DNA of 64,000 nt. It comes from Candidatus Flemingiibacterium merdigallinarum (GTDB lineage Bacteria; Bacillota; Clostridia; Oscillospirales; CAG-272). The position numbers and the translations under genes were made by a program. The number at the start of each line of letters is the position of its first letter. The first letter of the stretch is position 1. The DNA is taken from NCBI GenBank assembly GCA_904386005.1, contig CAJFKR010000004.1, positions 38,001 to 102,000 of the forward strand, in the 5' to 3' direction. Of this stretch, positions 35,754 through 43,762 are shown piece by piece. Below the pieces are notes generated by a model that made no database searches, was not told the DNA's origin, and worked only from the letters and a program-made list of their open reading frames with translations.

Positions 35754-36917
35754 ATGGCTGATGAAGTATTGAGCCAATTTCAGCAGGCTGCCGCTGAAAA
35801 GGAAATCGACGCCACAAAGAAGCTGAAGGTTGGTATCATTGGTACAGGTTGGATCGCAGAATCCCACATTCAGCAGTATAACGTAATGCCTGACGTTGAG
35901 GTTGTAGCTATGGCTGACCTCATCCCCGGCAAGGCAGAGGCTTTCAAGGAAAAGTGGGGCGTCAAGGGCGACGTTCACTTCTATCCCGATCACAAGTCGA
36001 TGATCGACAACGAGGAGCTTGACGCGGTCAGCGTCTGCACCTACAACGCAACTCACGCGGAGTGCACAATCTACGCTCTTGAGCATGGTATCAACGTCCT
36101 GCTTGAAAAGCCGATGTGCGTAACTCTCGACGAAGCAGCTGAAATCGTAAAGGCAGAGAAGAAGAGCGGAAAGATTCTTTCCATCGGCTTCCAGCCGAGA
36201 TACGACGCCAATATGCAGATGATCAAGAAGATCGTTGAGTCGGGCACTCTCGGCGAGATCTACTACATCCAGACCGGCGGCGGACGCCGTCGCGGCATTC
36301 CGAACTCGACCTTCATCGAGAAGAGAACCGCCGGAATCGGCGCGCTCGGCGATATCGGCTGCTACTCGCTCGATATGGTGCTGAACGCTATCGGCTATCC
36401 GACTCCGAAGACCATCTCGGCTTACAAGTCGAACTTCTTCGGCACGAGCACCGAATATCAGTCCGAATACGACGCTAAGCGCTTCGACGTCGACGACTTC
36501 GCAGCCGCTTTCATTCGCCTTGAGCCGGGCAAGTACGGCGACAAGGACGGCATAATCCTCGACTTCAGAATCGCTTGGGCTATGCACGTCGACACCCCTG
36601 GTGACACGATAATCTTCGGTAAGAAGGCAGCTCTGCGCATTCCGTCCACCGACTGCTGGAACGGCTCGGTCGGCGGTCCGATGAAGATTTACCACGACAT
36701 CGCGGGCGCAAGAGTCGAGACTGTTGTTCCGATCATTCAGAACAAGGGTCAGGGTCTGTTCTACAAGAAGGTTCGCTCCTTCCTCGACGCTATCAAGACC
36801 GGCGGCACCTCGCCCGTTCCGTCCAGCCAGATCATCAAGAATCAGGCTATCCTCGACGGTATCGTAAGATCGGCAGAGGCAGGCAAGGAAGTCGACATCG
36901 TTATGCCTGAGGTCTGA
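35754..36917 (+). CDS. Gfo/Idh/MocA family oxidoreductase, probably highly expressed
   Basis: A 387-residue dehydrogenase with an unusual N-terminal extension of about 23 residues before KVGIIGTGWIAESHIQQYN (Rossmann fold). The catalytic-Lys motif LLEKPMCVTL and GALGDIGCYSLDMVLN (C-terminal catalytic region) are intact. It is expected to use NAD(P) on a sugar or cyclitol. Codon choice is visibly different from neighbouring genes (GGT, CTT, GTT and AAG used more evenly), GGAGG precedes the start, and a strong terminator follows, all consistent with high expression. It stands alone as a transcription unit. Substrate unknown. Confidence 0.9.
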   Translation: MADEVLSQFQQAAAEKEIDATKKLKVGIIGTGWIAESHIQQYNVMPDVEVVAMADLIPGKAEAFKEKWGVKGDVHFYPDHKSMIDNEELDAVSVCTYNATHAECTIYALEHGINVLLEKPMCVTLDEAAEIVKAEKKSGKILSIGFQPRYDANMQMIKKIVESGTLGEIYYIQTGGGRRRGIPNSTFIEKRTAGIGALGDIGCYSLDMVLNAIGYPTPKTISAYKSNFFGTSTEYQSEYDAKRFDVDDFAAAFIRLEPGKYGDKDGIILDFRIAWAMHVDTPGDTIIFGKKAALRIPSTDCWNGSVGGPMKIYHDIAGARVETVVPIIQNKGQGLFYKKVRSFLDAIKTGGTSPVPSSQIIKNQAILDGIVRSAEAGKEVDIVMPEV

Positions 36918-36971
36918 GCATACGGCTCGACATACTGAGCATACGACTCGACATTGAGCGTACAGCTTGAT
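36915..36971. repeat. About 20-bp tandem repeat starting at the Gfo/Idh stop codon
   Basis: Three diverged units (TGAGCATACGGCTCGACATAC, 21 bp; TGAGCATACGACTCGACAT, 19 bp; TGAGCGTACAGCTTGAT). The first TGA is the stop codon of the preceding gene, so the duplication began in the coding end. Confidence 0.75.
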
Positions 36972-36983
36972 TTTGATTTATCG

Positions 36984-37016
36984 AACAATTCCCTGCTTTG
37001 CGGGGAATTGTTTTTT
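36984..37016 (+). terminator. Terminator after the Gfo/Idh gene
   Basis: AACAATTCCC pairs with GGGAATTGTT and is followed by TTTTTT in total overlap with the 3' arm: a textbook intrinsic terminator. Confidence 0.92.
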
Positions 37017-37068
37017 GCTCGCGTCAATTAGCACAAAACGAATCGGCGGTAATTGGTCACCTCGCATA

Positions 37069-37097
37069 TTTACAGCCGCGGATCGATGTGATATAAT
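37069..37097 (+). promoter_or_regulatory. Promoter for the LRR-like membrane protein operon
   Basis: TTTACA, 17-bp spacer, perfect TATAAT. A GTGACAAAGTCAC palindrome lies just downstream at about 37113-37125 and could be an operator. Confidence 0.8.
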
Positions 37098-37186
37098 CAT
37101 ATATGAAATGATGTGACAAAGTCACAAATATGAAATTATGTGATATAGGCACATATTATTTATACTGATTGCGTGAGGTGAATTGA

Positions 37187-37798
37187 TTGGAAAATGTAAA
37201 GCCCGAAAAGCTGCTCACAGCCTGCGCGGCACTTGGCTTTGTACTGCTCGTGCTGCTTGTCGGCGTCAATGTCATGGCACGGAGGGCGGCGCGCGCCTTT
37301 GACGAGACGGTCGAAGCCGAGAGAAGCGAGTATATGGTCTCCGGGATTTTCGGCGACTTTGTTTATAACGGGGATGAGCTGACCGAATATTACGGCGACG
37401 GCGGCGACATCGTCTTTGACGAGAGCATCTACGGCTTGACGGCGGATGACATCACGATATGCACCGGAGCGTTCAACCAGTACCGGCTGAACGAATATGG
37501 CATCGAGCCCGAGACTGTCTATCTCGGAAACGCGGTCACACGAATCGAGGATCGCGCGTTCTACGCGACGACCGCCGAGGAGATACGCCTGCCCGCCGGA
37601 CTCACGTATATCGGCGCGGAGGCGTTCGCCGACTCGCCGAATTTGAAGCGGGTATACTTCGACTGGCCGACGACGGGTGACCTGATGATTCACTCGGACG
37701 CGTTCAAGGGATCAGTGAATGTTGAATTGGTGAATTTTCCGGACGGGATTGTATTTGACGAGAACATGGTCATATTCGGGGGAGGTGACATCGGATGA
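37187..37798 (+). CDS. Single-pass membrane protein with BspA-like leucine-rich repeats (paralog A)
   Basis: A 203-residue protein starting with TTG, supported by GAGGTG six nt upstream. One N-terminal transmembrane helix (FVLLVLLVGVNVM) is followed by an extracytoplasmic domain. Its second half has two BspA-type (LRR_5) repeats, VTRIEDRAFYATTAEEIRLP and LTYIGAEAFADSPNLKRVYF, and it ends with a conserved NFPDGIVFDEN string. LRR_5 proteins usually mediate surface contacts; with only two repeats this is very small. The stop overlaps the start of paralog B (ATGA), so translation is coupled. Confidence 0.75.
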   Translation: MENVKPEKLLTACAALGFVLLVLLVGVNVMARRAARAFDETVEAERSEYMVSGIFGDFVYNGDELTEYYGDGGDIVFDESIYGLTADDITICTGAFNQYRLNEYGIEPETVYLGNAVTRIEDRAFYATTAEEIRLPAGLTYIGAEAFADSPNLKRVYFDWPTTGDLMIHSDAFKGSVNVELVNFPDGIVFDENMVIFGGGDIG

Positions 37799-38367
37799 AG
37801 CCGGACAGAATCGCGATTTTGGCAATAGTGAATCTCGCGCTGGCTGTTATGCTGCTTGTCGCGGGAATATTTACCTACAACAGTATTGACCGGCTGTGCG
37901 GCATCGCCGAATACGACCTTTACGATATAACCGACTATTCGTACATAGTACCGACCGAAGCCGAGGGCTTGATGGTCACAAATTACCTCTCATACGGCGG
38001 CGACCTCGAGATTCGCTATGGCGCGACCGCTATCGGCGCGGGGGTGTTCAACGGCGTGCGCCTATTAAATCAGGCGAATCCGCAGGTAATTGACAGCATT
38101 TATCTGTCCGACGGCGTAAAAGTCATTGAGAGCAGTGCGTTTTTCGGCACGCAGGCCAAGTGGGTGCGGCTGCCGAGCGACGTCACGTATATCGGAGACC
38201 TCGCGTTTGCCGAAGCGTATTCGCTCGAGCGGGTCTATTTCGACGAGGTTCCCGACCACCACATCGAGATTTCGCCGACGGCGTTCGCCTATCTCGAGGG
38301 AGTCGAGTTTGTGAATTTTCCGGATTACATTGTGTTCGGCGAGGACAATTTAGTCAGTTATAAATAG
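37795..38367 (+). CDS. Single-pass membrane protein with BspA-like leucine-rich repeats (paralog B)
   Basis: A 190-residue paralog of the preceding protein, with the same architecture: transmembrane helix (LAVMLLVAGIFTY), a spacer, LRR_5-type repeats (VKVIESSAFFGTQAKWVRLP; VTYIGDLAFAEAYSLERVYF) and the shared C-terminal motif NFPDYIVFGEDN. Its start overlaps the upstream stop by four nt. The two look like a tandem duplication that then diverged, possibly acting as a heteromer. Confidence 0.75.
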   Translation: MKPDRIAILAIVNLALAVMLLVAGIFTYNSIDRLCGIAEYDLYDITDYSYIVPTEAEGLMVTNYLSYGGDLEIRYGATAIGAGVFNGVRLLNQANPQVIDSIYLSDGVKVIESSAFFGTQAKWVRLPSDVTYIGDLAFAEAYSLERVYFDEVPDHHIEISPTAFAYLEGVEFVNFPDYIVFGEDNLVSYK

Positions 38368-38377
38368 GAGGCTGAAA

Positions 38378-38590
38378 GTGGGTTCTATTTCAAGCATACT
38401 GAGAATAATTATCATGGAGCTGATACTGCTTGCGGTATTTTTGGTTTGCGGTGCTTTTGTCATGATAATTCTTGACAATATGTTCGCAATCAAGATGGAA
38501 AACACGGTCGGACGGGGAGTCATAATAGGCTTCATTTCATGGATTGTGTTTTCGGTGATTCTGTGGATTTATGTGATTCGGTCAAAATAA
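38378..38590 (+). CDS. Small two-helix membrane protein of the LRR operon
   Basis: A 70-residue protein with GTG start seven nt after ATAGGAGG. Two hydrophobic helices (IIIMELILLAVFLVCGAFVMIIL; VIIGFISWIVFSVILWIYVI) with a short polar hairpin between them. No recognised family. It is 10 nt after paralog B and likely co-transcribed. Confidence 0.65.
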   Translation: MGSISSILRIIIMELILLAVFLVCGAFVMIILDNMFAIKMENTVGRGVIIGFISWIVFSVILWIYVIRSK

Positions 38591-38598
38591 GCATCAGA

Positions 38599-38633
38599 GC
38601 GCATAAAGGCGTGTGTTTCCTGCCTTTATGCGC
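38599..38633 (+). terminator. Hairpin ending the LRR operon
   Basis: GCGCATAAAGGC pairs perfectly with GCCTTTATGCGC. No long U tract follows, but a second strong hairpin lies immediately behind. Confidence 0.7.
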
Positions 38634-38634
38634 A

Positions 38635-38663
38635 CATAACCGCCGGCGAAGCCGGCGGTTATG
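38635..38663 (-). terminator. Hairpin overlapping the GNAT stop codon
   Basis: CATAACCGCCGGC pairs perfectly with GCCGGCGGTTATG. It overlaps the stop codon of the minus-strand acetyltransferase, acting as a terminator between convergent genes. Confidence 0.75.
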
Positions 38664-39444
38664 ATTCAATCGGCTTCGCCGTTATCTGCACCCACGCCGG
38701 CTTGAACCCCGACGCGAGCGCGCAGCGCACGCTGCGCACATTCGACCACGCCGCGCAGTAGAACGGCACCTTGCCGAGCTTGATTATCTCCTGCGCGAGC
38801 AGAGTGACGATAGTCTTCGCGATACCGCACCGCCGGTATTCGGGAAGCACGTCGATTCCGATCTGGTACATACTGTCGCAGTCGGCGCTGCACGCGGCAA
38901 GTCCTATCAGTCTATTTCCGTCATACGCGCCGACTCCGAGCGTGTCGAGCTCGGCGCGGTGCGCGCAGAGCGCGTTCGACCATTCGGGCGTGTAGAGCGG
39001 CGCGAAGTCGGATTTATACAGCAGCCGTGTCTCAAAGCCGCGGCTATTGCCGAGATTTATTCCGCGTTCATTGCGTTGTGCCGCGCGCTCAAGCTCTTGA
39101 ATGTCCGGCAGGAAGTATTCAGCCATATGTAATATATGGTGTCCATATTTTGCCAGCTCGCGGTTCAGCTCGTATATCGCCGGCGTCTCGAAGCAGTGGC
39201 AAAAGTCGTCACGAGATATGAATTTTGCCGCGAAGTCCAAAATCTCGGGCGATCCGGACGCGACGATGTTGCCGCCGTAGGACGTGAGGTCTAAAAAGAA
39301 CGGCAGCTTCAGATATCGACGGGCGTCGGGATGCGGTCGCGACTCGACTGTGACCGGCTCGGATTTCGTAAAGTCGTCAGGTGCGCAGCCCGAGTCGATT
39401 GCCGACTGCGCCATCGCGGTTTTTAATATGTATTCGTTTGTCAT
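38659..39444 (-). CDS. GNAT family acetyltransferase
   Basis: A 261-residue protein. A variable N-terminal half is followed by a GNAT fold in residues about 130-255, with the acyl-CoA pyrophosphate loop PEYRRCGIAKTIVTLLAQEI and a typical terminal strand (CALASGFKPAWVQITAKP). It transfers an acyl group from acyl-CoA to an unknown amine. ATG 39444 follows GAGGTT; the track start upstream has no support. Confidence 0.85.
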   Translation of the reverse strand: MTNEYILKTAMAQSAIDSGCAPDDFTKSEPVTVESRPHPDARRYLKLPFFLDLTSYGGNIVASGSPEILDFAAKFISRDDFCHCFETPAIYELNRELAKYGHHILHMAEYFLPDIQELERAAQRNERGINLGNSRGFETRLLYKSDFAPLYTPEWSNALCAHRAELDTLGVGAYDGNRLIGLAACSADCDSMYQIGIDVLPEYRRCGIAKTIVTLLAQEIIKLGKVPFYCAAWSNVRSVRCALASGFKPAWVQITAKPIES

Positions 39445-39493
39445 GTGGGTTAACCTCATCGTAATAAATGCGCAGGATTGCGGAATATATTTG

Positions 39494-39523
39494 TTGACAC
39501 CTCGGTCAGAATTGTGATACAAT
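39494..39523 (+). promoter_or_regulatory. Orphan plus-strand promoter
   Basis: TTGACA, 18-bp spacer, TACAAT, pointing into the 3' end of the minus-strand AraC gene. No plus-strand gene follows for over 1 kb, so any transcript would be a small RNA or antisense RNA. Confidence 0.5.
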
Positions 39524-39550
39524 AATACTAAAGGCAAGATCGCGTCGGTG

Positions 39551-39636
39551 CTGTCTATGGGATGTACGATTTCATGGCGATACTGTCTATGGTATGGACA
39601 ATTTCATGTCAATGGTGTCTATTGTATACGCAGTAT
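39551..39636. repeat. About 33-bp tandem repeat downstream of the orphan promoter
   Basis: Units starting CTGTCTATGGGATGTACGAT, CTGTCTATGGTATGGACAAT and TGTCTATTGTATACGC, period 32-33 bp, two full copies and a partial third overlapping the end of the AraC gene. Confidence 0.7.
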
Positions 39637-40514
39637 CACGACCGATTATTCCTTGTTCGGTATTCGCTCGGCGTCATGCCGGTCACTTTGCGGAACGCGC
39701 GGTTGAAATTGGACGCGTTGTTGAAGCCGCAGGAATTCGCGACCTCGAGTATGTTCATGTCCCGCCGCGTGAGCAGCGCGTAGGATTTCTCGATGCGCCG
39801 CGCGGTCAGGTATTCCCACGGCGTCACGCCGTTCAGCTTTTTGAACAGGGTTGTGAAATAGGTCTTGTTGAGATTCGCCTTCGCCGCGATTTCGTCGAGC
39901 GTGAGCGGCTCGGCGAGATTTTCGTCGATATACTTCATCGCGCCGCTTATCTGGCTGTATTTCGCCGATTCGACATAACTTGTGCCGTCGCTGACATAGT
40001 CGTATTCGCGCAGCAGTAGGACGAGCAGGGAGAGCAGCTTTATTTTGACCATAAGCTCGTATTCCTCGCGCCGCTCGGCGGCCTCGCGCTCGATTTCGAC
40101 AAGCAGGCGCACGATTTCCGGAGTCGCGGGATTTTCGCGGTCGAGCCGGTTGCGAAAATTATCGCTCCGGTCGAAGAATATGCGCAGATACTTCACGTCG
40201 AACAGGTCGCTGCCCGCCCAGATGAAGCGCGGTTCGAAGTGTATGTTCATCAGCCGCAGCCGCTCGCAGCCCGAGATGTCGGTGATGTAGTGCTCCTCGT
40301 GCGTGCCGAACAGAAACACGTCGCCGGGGCTAATCGTATACTGCGCGGCTCCGACTGTATACACGCCCTGCCCCTCCTTGACCAGCGAAATTTCGAGCTC
40401 GGTGTGGTGATGCTCGCGCCATTCGCGCTTTTTCGGCAGAGCCTCGGAGTAGAAGATTCTCAATAGACAGTCTCCATTGTCGCCGCTTTTGATTTTTATC
40501 TGTTCAAAATCCAT
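39636..40514 (-). CDS. AraC family transcriptional regulator
   Basis: A 292-residue regulator. The N-terminal cupin has EHHHTELEISLVKEGQG and GDVFLFGTHEEHYI. The C-terminal AraC DNA-binding domain is at about 190-290 (LDEIAAKANLNKTYFTTLFK; VANSCGFNNASNFNRAFRK; MTPSEYR). Likely sugar-responsive. A promoter lies just upstream, and it is divergent from an SDR dehydrogenase and heparinase-like gene that are plausible targets. Confidence 0.93.
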   Translation of the reverse strand: MDFEQIKIKSGDNGDCLLRIFYSEALPKKREWREHHHTELEISLVKEGQGVYTVGAAQYTISPGDVFLFGTHEEHYITDISGCERLRLMNIHFEPRFIWAGSDLFDVKYLRIFFDRSDNFRNRLDRENPATPEIVRLLVEIEREAAERREEYELMVKIKLLSLLVLLLREYDYVSDGTSYVESAKYSQISGAMKYIDENLAEPLTLDEIAAKANLNKTYFTTLFKKLNGVTPWEYLTARRIEKSYALLTRRDMNILEVANSCGFNNASNFNRAFRKVTGMTPSEYRTRNNRS

Positions 40515-40546
40515 ATCCCGCCGCTCCTTTGCTTGTGCTACAGTTT

Positions 40547-40575
40547 ATTATACAATATTTACAACGCCACGTCAA
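40547..40575 (-). promoter_or_regulatory. Promoter for the AraC gene
   Basis: On the minus strand TTGACG, 17-bp spacer, TATAAT. Confidence 0.83.
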
Positions 40576-40640
40576 GTCTAAAATATATTTTCATGCCGCC
40601 GTGGTGAAAACCATGCGCGGACAGAAAGGAAGAATTGGGA

Positions 40641-41387
40641 ATGTTTGATTTAACCGGAAAAAGAGCCCTGATCACCGGCTCGACGCAGGGAATCGGCTTT
40701 GCGATAGCCGAATGCTTCGCTCACTGCGGCGCGGATGTGATTATACACGGCTCGAAGAGCTATGACAAATGCGCGTCGGCGGCCGAGCGCATATACACGC
40801 CCGACCTTGCCGGCAAGCTCGGTATCGCGGTCGCCGACCTGTCGAGTCCGGACGGCGCGGACAAGCTGTACGACGCGGTCGGCGATGTCGACATCCTTGT
40901 GCTGAACGCGAGCATACAGTTCCGCAAGAAGTGGATTGACATCACACCCGACGAGGTTGAGACTCAGCTCCAGACCAACTACAAATCCTCGCTGCGGCTG
41001 ATACAGCTGTGCGAGCCGTATATGGAGAAGAACGGCTGGGGACGCGTCGTCACGGTCGGCAGTGTGCAGCAGTACAAGCCTCATCGCGATATGGCGGTCT
41101 ACGCTTCGTCCAAGGCGGCGCAGCTGAATCTCGTCACGAATCTGGCAAAGCAGCTCGCGCCGTGCGGAATCACGGTGAACAACCTGTCGCCCGGAGTCAT
41201 CGCGACTCCGAGAAACGCCGACGCGCTCGCCGACCCGCTATATTCGAAGCAGGTAATGGCGGGCATTCCGGCAGGATTCGCCGGAGACGCCGAGGACTTG
41301 GCTGGAGCCGCGCTGCTGCTCTGCTCAAGCGAGGGGCGCTACATCACCGGAATCGACCTCGTCGTCGACGGCGGAATGAAGCTGTGA
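40641..41387 (+). CDS. SDR family oxidoreductase
   Basis: A 248-residue short-chain dehydrogenase. The cofactor motif is TGSTQGIG, the LNAS string replaces the usual NNAG, the catalytic Ser is in VVTVGSVQQ and the YxxxK motif is YASSK. The C-terminus ITGIDLVVDGGM is typical. Closest in feel to gluconate 5-dehydrogenase/KduD-type enzymes acting on keto-sugar acids, but this is a loose match. ATG 40641 follows GAAAGGAAG. Divergent from an AraC gene and upstream of a heparinase-like gene, suggesting uronate metabolism. Confidence 0.88.
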   Translation: MFDLTGKRALITGSTQGIGFAIAECFAHCGADVIIHGSKSYDKCASAAERIYTPDLAGKLGIAVADLSSPDGADKLYDAVGDVDILVLNASIQFRKKWIDITPDEVETQLQTNYKSSLRLIQLCEPYMEKNGWGRVVTVGSVQQYKPHRDMAVYASSKAAQLNLVTNLAKQLAPCGITVNNLSPGVIATPRNADALADPLYSKQVMAGIPAGFAGDAEDLAGAALLLCSSEGRYITGIDLVVDGGMKL

Positions 41388-41417
41388 TGAACTATTGATT
41401 ATATAAGGCAACACGCT

Positions 41418-41444
41418 TAGGACAGCAAATGCTGTCCTATTTTT
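41418..41444 (+). terminator. Terminator after the SDR gene
   Basis: TAGGACAGC pairs with GCTGTCCTA around AAAT, followed by TTTTT. Confidence 0.9.
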
Positions 41445-41465
41445 ATATAAATTTTCCTCCGGCTA

Positions 41466-41494
41466 TTGATTTTTAATATTATATATGGTATATT
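41466..41494 (+). promoter_or_regulatory. Promoter for the heparinase-like gene
   Basis: TTGATT, 17-bp spacer, TATATT, giving a 5' UTR of about 170 nt that contains a three-way-junction repeat. Confidence 0.65.
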
Positions 41495-41572
41495 ATTAGC
41501 GTAACAAAGCGATGTGGTGTAAGATAATATAAACCGGAATGGAATGAAGTTTGAAAAAATCCAAGCTCACGA

Positions 41573-41645
41573 GTTTTGCGGCTTCGATGCCGGGCGTCGA
41601 ATGACGTTGTATACATCGAATTGGCTTTGCAGAACTGCCGCAAAC
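41573..41645 (+). repeat. Three-way-junction palindromic repeat, copy 2
   Basis: GTTTTGCGG pairs (with one bulged T) with CCGCAAAC. Inside, TTCGATGCC...GCGTCGAA forms a hairpin and GGCTTTGC is shared with copy 1. The flanking strings CTCACGAG on the left and ATCGACAAG on the right match those of copies at 2842 and 60003-60090. Confidence 0.6.
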
Positions 41646-41673
41646 CGACGCAAAAAATCGACAAGTGAAAGAA

Positions 41674-43539
41674 ATGATCATAGTTATGAAGCTGCTGACA
41701 AAATATTACGAAACGCTGGGAGGTAAAGTCCTACCGCTCGACAAATTCCGCCTGTTCATTGACCTTGCCGAGCCAATATCCGCGAGCGGAGATATCGGTC
41801 TTGACAATATCTCCGAGTCCGACCGCGACGGGATCATTGCCGCGGCAGAGAAAATATTCGACAACCCCTATCCGCTGACGCTCGCGAGCGATTTCATCCG
41901 CTTCTGGCGCGACGGAAACCGCAGTATATTCGAAGGATTCTACTTCACCCGCCGCAATATGCTGCTCACCTTTGCGCTCGCCGAGGCGATCGAGCGAAAG
42001 AATCGCTTCACCGACCGCGTTATGGACGGCATAATGCTGATCTGCGACGAATACGACTGGGTCATTCCGGCGCACATAGACCACAGATACGCGTTGAATC
42101 CCTGCTTTTATCACAAGCATAACAACCTCGACCTGTTTTCGGCGATGACCGGCGCGACGCTCGCGCTCGTCACAACACTGCTGCGCGGTGAACTCGACGC
42201 GACCGCGCATGAGATTCGCGAGAGGGTGATATATGAACTGCACGAGCGCATCTGCGCGCCGTTCATGGAGCGCGACCTCGGCTGGATGGGCTTCGCCGGA
42301 AACGCCGTCAACAACTGGAATCCGTGGATCGTGTCGAATGTGCTGCTCACAGCGGCTCTGACCGAAGCCGACGGCGAGTACCGCGAGTCGCTGACACTGC
42401 GCGCCATAAAAATGGTCGACAACTTCATCAACGGCTACCACACCGACGGCGGCTGTGACGAGGGGCCGAGCTACTGGGGCGCGGCGGGAGCGTCGCTGTT
42501 CGATGTGCTCGAGCTGCTGTACGACCTGACCGACGGATATGTAGACATATTCGGCGAGGAGCTGATCCGCCGCATGGGCGAATACGAGGCCGACTTCAAT
42601 ATCAGCGGCAGCTACTACATAAACTTCGCCGACTGTCCGGCGCACGTGCGCCCCGACTTCCGGATGATCGCGCGCTACGGCAGACGGGTCGGCTCGCCGC
42701 GTCTGACCGCGTTCGGCACGTCGTCGCTTGCAAAATACGCGCGCCCCGGCTTCTCGGGCAACCACTGGCAGCTCTACCGCACACTTAAAAATCTCGTCGA
42801 GCCGCCGTATGAGACGGGCGAATACAAGCCGGCGCGCCAGTGCTGGTACGACGGCATCTGCGTCGCTATCGAGCGCGAGACCGACGAATACGACAAGGGC
42901 TTCTTTGTCGCGGCAAAGGGCGGTCACAACGCCGAAAGCCACAATCACAACGACGTCGGAAACTTCATCGTCTATCACGACGGAAAGCCGGTGCTGCTCG
43001 ATGTCGGCGTCGGCGCGTATACGAAAAAGACGTTCAGCTCCGACCGCTACAAGATCTGGTCGATGTGCTCGGACTACCACAATCTGCCGACTGTGAACGG
43101 CATAACGCAGCGCGCGGGCAAGAATTTCCACGCCGAGGACATTGCCTACGACAAGGCAGGTCACTCACTGTCGCTCGACATATCAAAAGCTTATCCGGAC
43201 GAAGCCGGACTGGTATCGCTGTGTCGGCGCGTATCGCTCGACGACGGCGTTGTGACGGTGTCGGACGACGTCAAGCTCAAAGCCGAGGGCGAGGTCTGTT
43301 TCACGCTTATGTGCGCGCGCGGCGTAGACTTGTCGCAGTCGGGTGTGATCAAATTTGACGGCGGTATCGAGCTATGCTATTCGCCGAATCTGACCGCTGA
43401 GCTTGACGAAGGCTTCGATGTCTCGGCTGAGGACGATTCTATCAAGAATAATTGGAAGGAACTGACAATAAGCCGCGTTCTGCTCCGCTCGAAGGAATTC
43501 ACCGAGGATAAGTTCGAAGTGAAGCTCCGCAAGGTATGA
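41674..43539 (+). CDS. Heparinase II/III family protein
   Basis: About 621 residues. The N-terminal alpha/alpha toroid has repeated helical segments, a Trp-rich NNWNPWIVSN motif and GGCDEGPSYWG near residue 260. The C-terminal beta-sandwich (from about 395) has GGHNAESHNHNDVGNFIVYHDG, where His and Asn residues resemble the metal-site region of heparinase II/III lyases. It probably cleaves uronate-containing glycans; the lack of a signal peptide suggests cytoplasmic oligomer degradation. Start is uncertain: GTG 41665, ATG 41674 and ATG 41686 are in frame and the best ribosome binding site (AAGTG) is weak; I use 41674. Confidence 0.82.
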   Translation: MIIVMKLLTKYYETLGGKVLPLDKFRLFIDLAEPISASGDIGLDNISESDRDGIIAAAEKIFDNPYPLTLASDFIRFWRDGNRSIFEGFYFTRRNMLLTFALAEAIERKNRFTDRVMDGIMLICDEYDWVIPAHIDHRYALNPCFYHKHNNLDLFSAMTGATLALVTTLLRGELDATAHEIRERVIYELHERICAPFMERDLGWMGFAGNAVNNWNPWIVSNVLLTAALTEADGEYRESLTLRAIKMVDNFINGYHTDGGCDEGPSYWGAAGASLFDVLELLYDLTDGYVDIFGEELIRRMGEYEADFNISGSYYINFADCPAHVRPDFRMIARYGRRVGSPRLTAFGTSSLAKYARPGFSGNHWQLYRTLKNLVEPPYETGEYKPARQCWYDGICVAIERETDEYDKGFFVAAKGGHNAESHNHNDVGNFIVYHDGKPVLLDVGVGAYTKKTFSSDRYKIWSMCSDYHNLPTVNGITQRAGKNFHAEDIAYDKAGHSLSLDISKAYPDEAGLVSLCRRVSLDDGVVTVSDDVKLKAEGEVCFTLMCARGVDLSQSGVIKFDGGIELCYSPNLTAELDEGFDVSAEDDSIKNNWKELTISRVLLRSKEFTEDKFEVKLRKV

Positions 43540-43582
43540 CAGTCCCCGCAGAACGACAGCAAAAGCAGGCTTAAATATAAGT

Positions 43583-43610
43583 GGCAGCGTTCGAATTGTG
43601 AAACGCTGCC
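43583..43610. terminator. Hairpin between convergent heparinase-like and spoIIR genes
   Basis: GGCAGCGTT pairs with AACGCTGCC. Flanking AT-rich sequence lacks a clear U tract. The remainder of 43540-43762 shows no gene. Confidence 0.55.
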
Positions 43611-43762
43611 GCTATATTATTATCGAGATATCATTGTTCAGGATATATGTGAAACGATTGCGGCAATGCGGGGCTAATACTTGCGCAATATGTCATTCAA
43701 GCCGGAAACCGGCGCCGCGTTAATATACTCAAACACTCAAAAGAAATTTTGACCGTCAGATG

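Noticed and set aside
39562-39783. 73-aa plus-strand ORF after the orphan promoter
   Set aside because: No ribosome binding site and it is mostly antisense to the AraC gene and tandem repeats.
41731-43164. 477-aa minus-strand ORF
   Set aside because: Antisense shadow of the heparinase-like gene.
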